A DNA stretch of 64,000 bases from Desulfosporosinus metallidurans (GTDB lineage: Bacteria; Bacillota; Desulfitobacteriia; Desulfitobacteriales; Desulfitobacteriaceae): NCBI RefSeq assembly GCF_001936615.1, contig NZ_MLBF01000013.1, positions 1 through 64,000 on the forward strand. The letters run 5' to 3'. Shown here one piece after another: positions 8,177 through 16,739 of this stretch (position 1 is its first letter; the number at the start of each line of letters is the position of its first letter). A model generated the notes under the pieces. It saw only the letters and a program-made list of their open reading frames with translations. It searched no databases and was not told where the DNA came from. The position numbers and the translations under genes are program-made.

Positions 8177-9499
8177 TTAAAAGAAAGCTAAACCCACCCC
8201 AAAGATGATTCCCGAAACAAGTAAGGTCGTTACGCAAAAGCCCATGATATCCCGCACTTTAAGTCCTGCAATGGCGAGGGCCGGTAATGCCCAGAACGGT
8301 TGGGCCATGTTCATCCAAGCTTCGCCATAGGCGATAGCCATCGCGGCTTTACCCGGCATAACCCCTAAAGCTTTGGCTGCGGGCATAATGAACGGACCTT
8401 GTACGACCCAGTGTCCACCACCGGAAGGCACAAAAAAGTTGATGATACCCGAACTCAAAAACGCTAAGATTGGAAATGTGTGCACGGTAGACACACTGAC
8501 AAAAGCATGAGTAATCATACCGCCCAAGCCGGACAAATCCATCATCCCTTGGATCCCTGCATAGAAGGGGAACTGAACCATGATTCCTGCCGTTCCTTTA
8601 GCGGCATTGACTATGGCATTCATGTATGCCAGAGGGCTACCATGCAAAACAATTCCGGCAAAGAACATCATCATGTTGACGGCGTTTACGTCCATTTGCC
8701 CGCCATGTATGAAGTAATAGCCAAGATAAAAGAAACCCATAAGACCAATAACCCAAGCGATAATTCGGCTGTTTTCCACACGTACAGCAAACGTTTTCTC
8801 CGTTGGAGCCGCGATCGTCGCTGCAGCCTCATCCTCCATGAGTAACGCAGGGTCTATTACAACCACTTCGTCCTCTTTCGGCATCATCATTTTCGTCATA
8901 AACGGCAAGACCACGATCAAGGTTAAAGTAATAAAAATATTAAACGGGGCAAAAATGGTATGCGCGAGTGGTATGAGACCTGCGGTTTTTTCCATCGGAT
9001 TTCCTTTGGTCGCGGCCATGAGCGGAATTGAACCAGACAACCCGCCGTGCCAAGTTAGAAAGCCGATATAGGCACTCGCAATAAGCAATCGATAATCTAC
9101 CTTTGGAACTTTTTTGGCAACTTCTTTGGCCAATAAGGCTCCGACAATCAACCCAAAACCCCAGTTGATGATATTAGCCACAGCCGCAACGAAGGTCACC
9201 AACATAATGCCCTGTGCTGGCGTTTTAGGGATACTGGCAATTTTTTGGAGAATTTTTTTAATCGGTGGAGAGCTGGCCAGTGCATTTCCTGTGACAAGGA
9301 TCAGGGCCATTTGCATTGCAAAAGCGAGCAGATTCCAAAAGCTCTTACCCCAAAATCCAATCATTTCGATAGGGGTATGATGCGTAAAAGCAATCCCGGA
9401 AAGAAACATGATGATTGTCAATAACATTGCAAACACTAAAGGATCTGGGAGAAATCTCTGAACGATTGCAGTAAAAAACCTAGATAATGCTTTAATCAT
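8177..9499 (-). CDS. atoE: short-chain fatty acid transporter (AtoE/TIGR00366 family)
   Basis: 440 residues with about 10-12 hydrophobic helices. The segments LPDPLVFAMLLT near the start and SGIINFFVPSGGGHWVVQGP near residue 365 are characteristic of the AtoE family of short-chain fatty acid permeases. A hydrophilic loop around residues 205-235 is acidic. It is the first gene of the ato operon, with GGAGG just before the ATG and a sigma-54 promoter 48 nt upstream. It imports acetoacetate, butyrate or related acids for the downstream enzymes. Confidence 0.9.
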   Translation of the reverse strand: MIKALSRFFTAIVQRFLPDPLVFAMLLTIIMFLSGIAFTHHTPIEMIGFWGKSFWNLLAFAMQMALILVTGNALASSPPIKKILQKIASIPKTPAQGIMLVTFVAAVANIINWGFGLIVGALLAKEVAKKVPKVDYRLLIASAYIGFLTWHGGLSGSIPLMAATKGNPMEKTAGLIPLAHTIFAPFNIFITLTLIVVLPFMTKMMMPKEDEVVVIDPALLMEDEAAATIAAPTEKTFAVRVENSRIIAWVIGLMGFFYLGYYFIHGGQMDVNAVNMMMFFAGIVLHGSPLAYMNAIVNAAKGTAGIMVQFPFYAGIQGMMDLSGLGGMITHAFVSVSTVHTFPILAFLSSGIINFFVPSGGGHWVVQGPFIMPAAKALGVMPGKAAMAIAYGEAWMNMAQPFWALPALAIAGLKVRDIMGFCVTTLLVSGIIFGVGLAFF

Positions 9500-9546
9500 G
9501 GGGTTCCTCCTTAATTAAATATAAATGCCGGCAATTCGTTTATTAC

Positions 9547-9561
9547 GCAAGAATCATGCCA
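9547..9561 (-). promoter_or_regulatory. sigma-54 (-24/-12) promoter of the ato operon
   Basis: The minus strand reads TGGCATGATTCTTGC, matching the sigma-54 consensus TGGCAYRN4TTGC with the required 10 nt between GG and GC. It lies 48 nt upstream of the atoE start codon, giving a leader of about 37 nt. The neighbouring gene atoC encodes a sigma-54 activator, so promoter and regulator agree. Confidence 0.85.
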
Positions 9562-9600
9562 AAGTCTAAAATTGTAACCAAACCTAAATACCGCTCATTT

Positions 9601-9620
9601 TTTCATCATTCTGAATGAAA
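9601..9620. promoter_or_regulatory. candidate AtoC upstream activator site
   Basis: TCATTC-T-GAATGA (9606-9618) is a 6-bp inverted repeat nested in the outer pair TTTCAT/ATGAAA (9601-9606 and 9615-9620). It lies about 40-60 bp upstream of the -24 element of the atoE promoter, on the correct side for an enhancer. Only one such palindrome is obvious, so the assignment is tentative. Confidence 0.35.
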
Positions 9621-9648
9621 ATAGTCGAAATTTACCCCAAAAAGTGTA

Positions 9649-9687
9649 AAAAAAATCACTCTTTACCTTCTTATCCAGTAAAGAGTG
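9649..9687 (-). terminator. rho-independent terminator of atoS-atoC
   Basis: CACTCTTTAC (9657-9666) and GTAAAGAGTG (9678-9687) form a perfect 10-bp stem. On the minus strand it is followed by ATTTTTTTT. It lies 42 nt beyond the atoC stop codon and separates atoSC from the ato promoter. A second inverted repeat, AAGTGCA/TGCACTT at 9708-9727, directly follows the atoC stop. Confidence 0.8.
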
Positions 9688-9728
9688 TATATTTATTTCA
9701 CTCCCTAAGTGCAGATCCTTGCACTTCT

Positions 9729-11114
9729 CTAGACCAATTGATACTCCTGAATCTTATAAATTAAAGCACGGCGAGAGATTTGCAAAAGCCTAGCGGCTTG
9801 AGCCCGATTTCCATTGGTCCGTTCTAATGCTTGGGCAATCGAAGCCTTTTCGGTAAACGCTAAGATCTCCCTCAAAGGCTGCGCTAGATAAGTATCTTGG
9901 GATGCTTGAATCTCTCCCACTTCCTCTTCAAAAAGGTTTGCCGGGAGATTTTCGGGCAAGATAATTGCCGAATTACTCATAATTAGAGCATGTTCCACGG
10001 CGTTTTCCAATTCCCGTACATTTCCAGGCCAGGCATACTGCATAAAGAGCTCCAAAACCTCTGGGGAAAAAGCGATCTTTACCCGCCCCATTTCTAAACT
10101 AAACCGTCGCAGAAAATATTCCGCCAAGAGTCGAATGTCTCCTCCTCGTTCCCTCAGAGGGGGTAAATGGACCGGTATTACGTTCAATCGATAATATAAA
10201 TCAGAGCGAAAGCGATTTTCCGCAATCTCTTTAGACAAGTCTCGATTCGTTGCGGCAATAACCCGTACATTCGCGCTAAACGTCTGACTTCCGCCAACCC
10301 GTTCAAATTGTTTTTCCTGCAAAACGCGCAAAAGTTTGACCTGAAGGGCTAAGCTCATTTCCCCGATTTCATCAAGGAAAAGTGTCCCCCCTTCTGCCAA
10401 TTCAAACTTCCCCATCCTTTGGCTTACCGCCCCAGTAAAAGCCCCTTTTTCATGTCCGAACAATTCACTTTCCAACAATCCCTCAGGAATGGCACCACAA
10501 TTCACCTGAACGAATGGTTTTTCCCATCGATCACTATTATAGTGAATACTTTTTGCCACTAACCCTTTGCCAGTGCCACTCTCTCCCGTTAAGAGAACCG
10601 TCGCCTTTGTCTCTGCAACCCGTCCAATACTTTTATACACTTCCTGCACCTTCGGACTTGTCCCGACAAGTTTACAAAGGCCATTCACCCCAACACTCAA
10701 GGTTTGCACCTCTAGCGTCAGGTATTCAACTTCCTGAGCAAGAACGCGCATATGAATCGCCCGTTCGACTAAGATCTTGACTTCTTCAAGGTTAAACGGC
10801 TTGGGAAGATAGTCAAAGGCTCCCCGCTTCATCGCCTCTACCGCCACTTCTGCGCTCCCGAAAGCCGTCATTAGAATGACCGGCAAATCCGGCAATAACC
10901 CATGGATTTGGTAAAAAGCCTCAAGCCCATCGAGTTTAGGCATCCGAATATCCAAAAGAGCAACCTCATAGTTTTTCTCTTGAATTTTTCGAACGGCATC
11001 CGCTCCATTGTCTACGGTATCCACATCAAAACCAGCCTTCATCAGCGCCGCCTCAAGTACGAGACGCAGGCTCTCTTCATCATCTGCAACTAAAATACTC
11101 CCACGCCCTGGCAT
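9729..11114 (-). CDS. atoC: sigma-54-dependent response regulator, AtoC-like
   Basis: 461 residues in NtrC order. The receiver domain (about 5-120) has its phosphorylation site at D55 in LLDIRMP. The AAA+ domain (about 150-380) has Walker A GESGTGKG near 177-184 and GAFTGA at 224-229, which contacts sigma-54. A Fis-type helix-turn-helix occupies the last 50 residues ([21 protein letters not shown]). It is encoded 15 nt after the sensor kinase gene. The adjacent sigma-54 promoter in front of atoE is the obvious target. The response is therefore expected to switch on short-chain fatty acid uptake and catabolism. Confidence 0.92.
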   Translation of the reverse strand: MPGRGSILVADDEESLRLVLEAALMKAGFDVDTVDNGADAVRKIQEKNYEVALLDIRMPKLDGLEAFYQIHGLLPDLPVILMTAFGSAEVAVEAMKRGAFDYLPKPFNLEEVKILVERAIHMRVLAQEVEYLTLEVQTLSVGVNGLCKLVGTSPKVQEVYKSIGRVAETKATVLLTGESGTGKGLVAKSIHYNSDRWEKPFVQVNCGAIPEGLLESELFGHEKGAFTGAVSQRMGKFELAEGGTLFLDEIGEMSLALQVKLLRVLQEKQFERVGGSQTFSANVRVIAATNRDLSKEIAENRFRSDLYYRLNVIPVHLPPLRERGGDIRLLAEYFLRRFSLEMGRVKIAFSPEVLELFMQYAWPGNVRELENAVEHALIMSNSAIILPENLPANLFEEEVGEIQASQDTYLAQPLREILAFTEKASIAQALERTNGNRAQAARLLQISRRALIYKIQEYQLV

Positions 11115-11129
11115 AGCCCGCCCCCCATA

Positions 11130-12974
11130 CTATATTATTTCCTTCTCAGATTCTCCGCTTGTTTCCCCTTTGGGTTCTTCACTACTTTCATAAGGTAAGA
11201 ATATTTTAAAGAGGGTGCCTACCCCAAGCTCACTCTCCACCTCCAAATAGCCATGGTGGATTTCGATAATCTTACTGCTTACCGCTAAGCCAAGCCCCGT
11301 CCCCCGGTCTTTTGTGGTAAAAAACGGGTCAAAAATCCGCACTAAGTTTTCAGTTGCTATTCCTTCTCCTGTATCTTGAATCCCTAACTTTACACCGTTT
11401 TCTACGGAATGCGTTGTGACCGTAATGTGTCCTCCCTGTGCTGGCAAAGACTGAATGGCGTTCAAAAGTAAGTTCACTAACACTTGCTTAATGAGTCCAG
11501 CATCAACAGTAATGGCCTGAACGTCCGGATCGAGTATCACCTGCAAAGAAACAAGATCCTTCTTCATGCTCGGGGTAAGCAGCTCTACGGTTTCCCGAAT
11601 GAGTTCATTGGGTTGAATTCGGGCAATAAAGTTTTTAGAAGGCCGCGCAAAGTAAAGAAGGTCTTCAACCACTACGTTAAGGCGTGAAACCTCTTTCAAA
11701 ATAATATTCCCAAAATTACGGATCGGATTATCCTCTGAGATTTCCCCTAACATGAGCTGAACACTTCCGGAAATTGCGGTCAGAGGGTTGCGGATTTCAT
11801 GGGCTACACCTGCTGCGAGTTCCCCAACCGCCGCTAAACGGTCGACCCTACGCACACGCTCCTCGAATGATTTGCGATCCGTGAGATCTTTGAATACCAC
11901 AACTGCACCTAAGGGCTTTTCCCCATTATGAAGTAACGATGTACTTACACTAATCGGAACAATTCTTCCACTAGCGTGCGGAAAATCCATCTCATAACCA
12001 ATGAACGTTTTCCCTGTGTTGAGCGTCTCTAACAACCAGCCTTGAGTTTGAATATCTGAATAATCTGTACCAATAATTTCTTTACCTAGACCCGTAATAG
12101 AGGTCGCAGCAGCATTTAAGGCCGTCACCTTTCCCGCCGTATCCACCGTAATAATGCCGTCCGCCATACTCTCCATAATAATTTCAGTATGACTACGCGT
12201 ATTGCGCAGATTTTGAGCCATGTCGTTAATTGCTGCGGTAATTTCCCCAAATTCCCCTGAAGACATTGGTAAACGGTGATTCAAGTCCGCGCGTAGTCGC
12301 CTGAGCCCCGTCACAATAAGTTGAACCGAAGCGGATACCATATTGGCTGAAAACAACGTAATCCCTAAACCCAAGAGTAAGGCAAGCCCAAGTGCCAAGT
12401 ACATTGATGCTTCCATTTTCTGAATCTGCGAATCGATACTCTCCGTCAATTCGTTTGCCCATACATACCCGATCACACGCCCGTTGCGAAACATAGGGAC
12501 CATGGAATTTAAAATATTTCCTCGAACCATTGGCCCTTTTATCGCCAGAGGAATTCCCTCCGTCATGACTTCTCTGCCCTTGTGATCTGGAGCAATGGAC
12601 TCTCCAATCGTATTTCCATACTCTGAACTCGGACCATAGGTGATGATAGCATCCAAGTCCTTTGAATAATAACCAGCCCCCACCCCTGGATTAGCCAGTA
12701 CAATTTGATCCGTAATCTTTTTTAATCGTGCATTGAGAAGTTTGATTTTCGCCTCACGCGGCAGGCTCTTCTCCTTCTCAGACAACAAATTGTCAAAATT
12801 ACCCAGCATAGCATTATCCAACGTGTGTGCAATTCCAAATAACTTATTTTCCTTTTCGTTCATTAATGCTTGCTCTGATCGATGAATGAGTAAGTAACCG
12901 CTCCCAATTAAAGGCACCGTCACTGCAAATGCCAAGATTAACATTAGCCTTAAACGCAAACTTCCTTTTTGCAT
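11130..12974 (-). CDS. atoS: membrane sensor histidine kinase, AtoS-like
   Basis: 614 residues. In order: TM1 (9-30), an extracytoplasmic sensor domain (31-190), TM2 (191-213), HAMP (214-262), PAS (about 268-370), HisKA with phosphoacceptor H392 in AAGVAHEIRNP, and an ATPase domain ending near 600 (DTGEGI, GTGLGLA). The start at 12974 (MQKGSLRLRL) has GAGGG upstream. The open frame continues 128 codons further, but that extension is an ApbE relic (see 12993-13379) and would place a cytoplasmic enzyme fragment before TM1. It is the partner of AtoC, transcribed in one unit. Confidence 0.88.
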   Translation of the reverse strand: MQKGSLRLRLMLILAFAVTVPLIGSGYLLIHRSEQALMNEKENKLFGIAHTLDNAMLGNFDNLLSEKEKSLPREAKIKLLNARLKKITDQIVLANPGVGAGYYSKDLDAIITYGPSSEYGNTIGESIAPDHKGREVMTEGIPLAIKGPMVRGNILNSMVPMFRNGRVIGYVWANELTESIDSQIQKMEASMYLALGLALLLGLGITLFSANMVSASVQLIVTGLRRLRADLNHRLPMSSGEFGEITAAINDMAQNLRNTRSHTEIIMESMADGIITVDTAGKVTALNAAATSITGLGKEIIGTDYSDIQTQGWLLETLNTGKTFIGYEMDFPHASGRIVPISVSTSLLHNGEKPLGAVVVFKDLTDRKSFEERVRRVDRLAAVGELAAGVAHEIRNPLTAISGSVQLMLGEISEDNPIRNFGNIILKEVSRLNVVVEDLLYFARPSKNFIARIQPNELIRETVELLTPSMKKDLVSLQVILDPDVQAITVDAGLIKQVLVNLLLNAIQSLPAQGGHITVTTHSVENGVKLGIQDTGEGIATENLVRIFDPFFTTKDRGTGLGLAVSSKIIEIHHGYLEVESELGVGTLFKIFLPYESSEEPKGETSGESEKEII

Positions 12975-12992
12975 AATTCCCTCAACATCATT

Positions 12993-13379
12993 CAATTTTA
13001 TTAGTCTTTCGATAGTATACCCCTTTATCTTACAAAACGGTAGGTAATTTAAGAGTTCAAAATTGATCTGGTGAGGGAGTTCAATGGTTTGGGTTTCTGG
13101 ATTAATCGCTAGGGCCTGATGTTTCTGAATATCAAAGATATCAACGTCCACTGGGTGATCTCTGAGTTTAACTAGGTCAAAAGAAACGTTGTAACCCGCA
13201 TGCTGCAAGGCTCTGGGGACGAGGTGATCAAAGACGCCTTCCGTCTTGTTGCAATAGGCTTGTACCAGTTGAAGGACGTCCAGCATGGCGTCGGAAATCT
13301 TTAAGTGATGACCAGCTGAACGGTTTGAACGGTTAAGTTCCCGACACATTAAGCTCATGTGCGAATCTAAACTGGTGTT
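12993..13379 (-). pseudogene. fragment of an ApbE-type FAD:protein FMN transferase
   Basis: The translation reads LDSHMSLMCRELNRSNRSAG, then FDHLVPRALQHAGYNVSFDLVK, then KGYTIERL. These match successive parts of ApbE: the first helix after strand one, the TxGxFDP segment and the GGIxKGYAVDR segment. The N-terminal signal, the GGIGKG glycines and the whole C-terminal half are missing. The fragment is fused in frame to atoS, so an automatic start call would give a false 742-residue chimera. It is a decayed gene remnant, probably from a deletion that moved atoS next to it. Confidence 0.65.
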
Positions 13380-13391
13380 TCTGATATTTAT

Positions 13392-13862
13392 TTAAGAATC
13401 CCTTTGGGTAAGAGAACTTGTCTTGTTGAATATCCAAGTGATTATTGACCACCAAATTAAAAAAGTGAGATAGCTAAAAAATGGATAAAACCACGGCCTA
13501 AAATCAAACAAACCAACATTATGAACTAAATAACCATAAGCAACACTAAATAAAGCAAATGTAAGAACATAAATATATAAAAACGGTTGTCGCCGCGGTA
13601 AAAAACGAAGATAAATTATAACCGTAAGAATCCAACTAGGAGGGGAAAGTAAATTCTGACCCAAAACATAAAAAATGCCAGCATTTTTAAACCAAATAAT
13701 GTTTAGGAGGTTTTGAAATAAACCTACTACTACTACATCGCCAAGTCCACCAAGAATAAATCCATAAATAAAATATTCCTTAAAATCTTTTTTAGGTATG
13801 TATGTGAGTACAATAATAATGGCTAACAGTAAATACGATGGATAAAAAAATGTAGTCAGCAT
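13392..13862 (-). CDS. small membrane protein, CBO0543-like
   Basis: 156 residues, strongly hydrophobic, with about five membrane helices and short loops such as YIPKKDFKEYF and LRFLPRRQP. Organisation and N-terminus resemble the CBO0543 family of uncharacterised Firmicute membrane proteins; I make this link from memory. Its TAA stop lies directly before the ApbE relic and in the same frame. No function is assigned. Between this gene and the Fic fragment (13863-14062) there is AT-rich sequence without a credible gene. Confidence 0.55.
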   Translation of the reverse strand: MLTTFFYPSYLLLAIIIVLTYIPKKDFKEYFIYGFILGGLGDVVVVGLFQNLLNIIWFKNAGIFYVLGQNLLSPPSWILTVIIYLRFLPRRQPFLYIYVLTFALFSVAYGYLVHNVGLFDFRPWFYPFFSYLTFLIWWSIITWIFNKTSSLTQRDS

Positions 13863-14062
13863 AAATACTCACTCCTTGCTAAATAATTTTGTGTACTTTT
13901 CGTTCAATAGTTTTATTCGTAATTATCATTAGCCGTTATATATTTATATATACCTAAAGGCTGCCATGGCCTGTTGCAAAACTCTTTGATCATCGCCTCG
14001 TTCATCTGATCGTTCGAATTAATATAAGGCGCTCCCGAAGTGACCGAGCAGTTCCGACAGTC

Positions 14063-14470
14063 TTACTGCAATCTATAACGTACCCTACTACCGTATTTCT
14101 GTGAAGAGAGAATACCTTTGCTTTCGAGTTTGAGGACAAAGTTTCTAATTGTCGCATAGGCTACGTTTTTATAGTCCTTCTCCAGCTGCTTAGTCGAAAA
14201 TTCATGGGTACCGTATGCAGAGAGTACATAATGAAATAAATCCTTTTCCTTGGCTGTAATTTCTCCTGTTTGGAGCAAATTATTAAATTTTTTAAGCGCA
14301 TTTGTCGGTTCAGCCATTTTCTGAAGCTTGGTAAGTACATTATCTATAAAATAGCTTACAAAGGGCGTTGTATCTAAAATTCTTGACACCTTATAATTAT
14401 TCGATATTAAAGTAAACGCTTTATAATACAAGCCCTTGCTTTCATTGATAAATGCAGAGAATGGAATGAT
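14063..14470 (-). pseudogene. Fic-family protein, C-terminal fragment
   Basis: The frame encodes NESKGLYYKAFTLIS, the region after the Fic catalytic core, then a helical linker and a winged-helix-like end (STKQLEKDYKNVAYATIRNF, LESKGILSS). The catalytic HxFx(D/E)GNGRxxR loop is absent. The open frame continues to 14536, but its first 22 codons are antisense to a DUF2922 gene fragment, so the apparent 157-residue protein is a junction artefact. It is most likely the remnant of a Fic protein with a C-terminal DNA-binding domain. Confidence 0.6.
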
Positions 14471-14550
14471 GACGATAACTTTACCAGAACCTAAGGCGAG
14501 TTTGACAGCGGCCCAAATCGAAGCCGTCATGGACAACGGATGATCTCTAT
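14470..14550 (+). pseudogene. internally deleted copy of the DUF2922 gene
   Basis: This stretch is almost identical to part of the intact gene at 20624-20863, from TGACGATAACTTTACC through GAAGCCGTCATGGA. It then jumps to CAACGGATGATCTCTAT from near that gene's 3' end, so about 80 bp are missing. It shows a duplication of this small gene followed by deletion, at the edge of the Fic fragment. Confidence 0.75.
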
Positions 14551-14560
14551 GATCATATTA

Positions 14561-14640
14561 TCGCGAAAAGAGTCCTTCGCCTTGAAGACGAAAAACTCTG
14601 TTGCTGATTGTCTGAATAGATTATCGTTGTGTTGAAGTTC
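14561..14640. repeat. interspersed repeat, copy 2
   Basis: It begins TCGCGAAAAGAG and continues with the same CCTTCGCCTTGAAGACG and ACTCTGTTGCTG core as the copy at 5523-5601, then the shared flank through GTTGTGTTGAAGTT. In this copy the left stem arm has diverged, so the 14-bp hairpin is incomplete. It abuts the deleted DUF2922 copy. Confidence 0.75.
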
Positions 14641-14696
14641 GGTTTCCCGAAGTATTTACCTCATGACCAAGAATGTCGAATTATAAGAGAAAGGAA

Positions 14697-14711
14697 AGGT
14701 TCCTGGAACCT
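14697..14711. repeat. 15-bp palindrome AGGTTCCTGGAACCT, copy 1
   Basis: A perfect palindrome around a central T. The same 15 bp occurs at 19773-19787, preceded in both places by a run rich in A and G. It could be an operator or part of a small repeat; no gene function can be tied to it. Confidence 0.45.
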
Positions 14712-14745
14712 TCGCGGAGAGTGTTTGATAATCTGTTTAAAACAT

Positions 14746-14786
14746 AAAAAGGACCGAGGCTGCAGCCTGCAGCCTCGGTCCTTTTT
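14746..14786. terminator. bidirectional terminator after the AOR operon
   Basis: AAAAAGGACCGAGGCTGCA (14746-14764) pairs perfectly with 14768-14786 around a 3-nt loop. The A and T runs give a U-tract in both directions. On the minus strand it lies 11 nt beyond the MoaD-like gene and should end that operon. Confidence 0.93.
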
Positions 14787-14796
14787 ATCTCGATCA

Positions 14797-14997
14797 TTAT
14801 CCCCCAGAAATGATGGGTAGCAGTTTTATGCGTGCCCCGTCAGCCAGAGGTTCCATATAAGGCTGGCCACAGGGTAAGAGTTTTCCGTCTACGACTACCA
14901 AAGTCATGGCATCGGCGGATTCTCCAGCCGCCTTCAGAGCATCTATCACAGTCATGCCAGTATTATAGTCGATTTCTCGTCCGTTTACCGTAATCAT
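14797..14997 (-). CDS. MoaD/ThiS-like sulfur carrier protein
   Basis: 66 residues with the ubiquitin-like beta-grasp pattern and the C-terminal Gly-Gly (LLPIISGG) that is thiocarboxylated in MoaD and ThiS. The start ATG overlaps the TGA of the AOR gene by one base, so the two are translationally coupled. Pairing with AOR suggests that it carries sulfur for the tungsten or molybdenum pterin cofactor of that enzyme. It does not carry out general thiamine synthesis as far as context shows. Confidence 0.85.
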   Translation of the reverse strand: MITVNGREIDYNTGMTVIDALKAAGESADAMTLVVVDGKLLPCGQPYMEPLADGARIKLLPIISGG

Positions 14998-16700
14998 CAG
15001 AAATCGAAGAGCACCTCCAATTCAAGGTCGTTAATGTCGAACTTAGAACCGGTCGCAGTAGAACGCTCGTTGTAGAAGAAATCAGGGAGTCTATCGTCTT
15101 TAATGGTCATTCCTGCCATCTTGTTGAAGGCTCTCTCGGTCAATAGCGTTTTTACACCCATACTAGTAACACGAGAGAGATCAGGTTCGCCACCATATAG
15201 ACCTGCCATCATTTCTCCAAACAACGGTAATTCGGAAACCGTATGTGCAAAGGCAAAAATACACATCATACTATCCGCAAAACTCATGGCTATTTGCAAT
15301 TTGTTAGAGGCATAGGCTTGTGCTGCCCGTCCGCTGTCATCAAAAGCACGGCCCATCGTAAGGCCTGCGGTATGGTCTGCACCCATCGGGCTCGTGGCAT
15401 AAGTGATCCCCGTACCTTTCGTGTTACGTGGATCATATCCGGATATTGCTTGGTGTTTTACCACCGGGATACGTTTACACCCGAGGCTTTTGCCCACAAC
15501 CTCACAACCGTTCCCAAGAAGATTTCCAAATTCTGTGCCCTCTGCCATCTCCTTTAGTAGACCGAGAGCCGCATCAGCATCGCCCCACTGAATTTTACCA
15601 GTTTCCATGCATACGGCAACGGCGTTAGCGATATCCATAGTATCCACGCCGAGATCATCGCAGATACGATCCATCTTGGCAATAACATCTAAATCGCTAA
15701 TGTGGCAGTTTGGCCCAAAGAGTGCTACCGTTTCATATTCAAAGCCCGATGTAAGATAATTTCCATCGTTATCATTGTATACGTTAGAACACTGCACGAC
15801 ACAACCTGGTTGACAAGGACGCTTATTACGCCCGCCACGGGTCACTATATTCGACATAAACTTGTTTGCTCCAACCTCAGCGTATTCAGGGAATAGTTTG
15901 CCTGAAAAATTATCCACCGGAAGAACACCGTTAGCACCCGTTACTTCTATCGTGGAAATTGTACCGATGGTGTGGAAGGGATCACTTTTCGCACCCTCAG
16001 CAATCAATTTGTTAATCTTTAGACAGGCCTCGTTGAACTTAGCTTCATTGGCATAGTTAACCCGAAAGGGCTCCAATGGCTTCTCAATGACGACGGCCTT
16101 AAGACGCTTACTTCCCATTAACGCGCCCAAACCGCCGCGTGCAGCTGCACGGCTAGGATGGCCGGAGCCAAATTCGGAAACCTGTATAGAAGCACATTTA
16201 TAGAGACGTTCTCCTGCACTGCCAATGGAAACAGTAGCAAGCTTATCGCCAAAGCGCTCATGCAACTTCTCAACAAACTCGTAATTGTTTACTCCTTCAT
16301 ACATACTAGCGTCCTTCAACAACGCATTGCCCTTGGCATCAATATGCAAAAGCCAAAGGCGATCATCGACGGGGATCTCCTTCACCACAATTAACTTAAT
16401 GCCTTGCTCTGCCAATAGGGATGCTGCATAGCCACCTGCATTACTCTCTTTAATCCCTCCAGTTAGAGGGCTTTTACCACCGACGGACAGTCGGTGTGCC
16501 GTGGTTAATTTCGTCCCCGCAAATACAGTCGTGCAGAAAATAAGTTGGTTTTCACTATTCAATGGATCGCATTGGGGAGGAACATTTTTTATCAAATATT
16601 GCGCAATTAAGGCCTTACCACCCAGTTCTTGGTACTCTTCATCCAGAGGTTCTTTGCTAAGCGTTAGAGTTTTCATATCAATTATTAATTTTGACCACAT
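14997..16700 (-). CDS. aor: tungsten/molybdenum aldehyde:ferredoxin oxidoreductase
   Basis: 567 residues of the AOR family. ELGGKALIAQYL near residue 25 and ARGGLGALMGSKRLKAVV near 185 belong to the pterin-binding N-terminal domain. CQPGCVVQC near 290 plus a later Cys (VAVCMETG) are the [4Fe-4S] ligands. It oxidises aldehydes to acids with ferredoxin, or reduces acids in reverse. The start at 16700 has AAGGAGAGG 9 nt upstream. The gene is followed without a gap by a MoaD-like carrier and preceded by an alcohol dehydrogenase, giving an alcohol-aldehyde-acid route. The protein is about 40 residues shorter than archaeal AOR. Confidence 0.9.
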   Translation of the reverse strand: MWSKLIIDMKTLTLSKEPLDEEYQELGGKALIAQYLIKNVPPQCDPLNSENQLIFCTTVFAGTKLTTAHRLSVGGKSPLTGGIKESNAGGYAASLLAEQGIKLIVVKEIPVDDRLWLLHIDAKGNALLKDASMYEGVNNYEFVEKLHERFGDKLATVSIGSAGERLYKCASIQVSEFGSGHPSRAAARGGLGALMGSKRLKAVVIEKPLEPFRVNYANEAKFNEACLKINKLIAEGAKSDPFHTIGTISTIEVTGANGVLPVDNFSGKLFPEYAEVGANKFMSNIVTRGGRNKRPCQPGCVVQCSNVYNDNDGNYLTSGFEYETVALFGPNCHISDLDVIAKMDRICDDLGVDTMDIANAVAVCMETGKIQWGDADAALGLLKEMAEGTEFGNLLGNGCEVVGKSLGCKRIPVVKHQAISGYDPRNTKGTGITYATSPMGADHTAGLTMGRAFDDSGRAAQAYASNKLQIAMSFADSMMCIFAFAHTVSELPLFGEMMAGLYGGEPDLSRVTSMGVKTLLTERAFNKMAGMTIKDDRLPDFFYNERSTATGSKFDINDLELEVLFDF

Positions 16701-16739
16701 AGTCATCCTCTCCTTTCAATTATAGAGCCACAGAATTCA

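Noticed and set aside
11130..13358. A single 742-residue kinase including the ApbE-like region
   Set aside because: The extension matches a truncated enzyme and precedes the first membrane helix; ATG 12974 has a ribosome-binding site and gives the normal sensor kinase layout.
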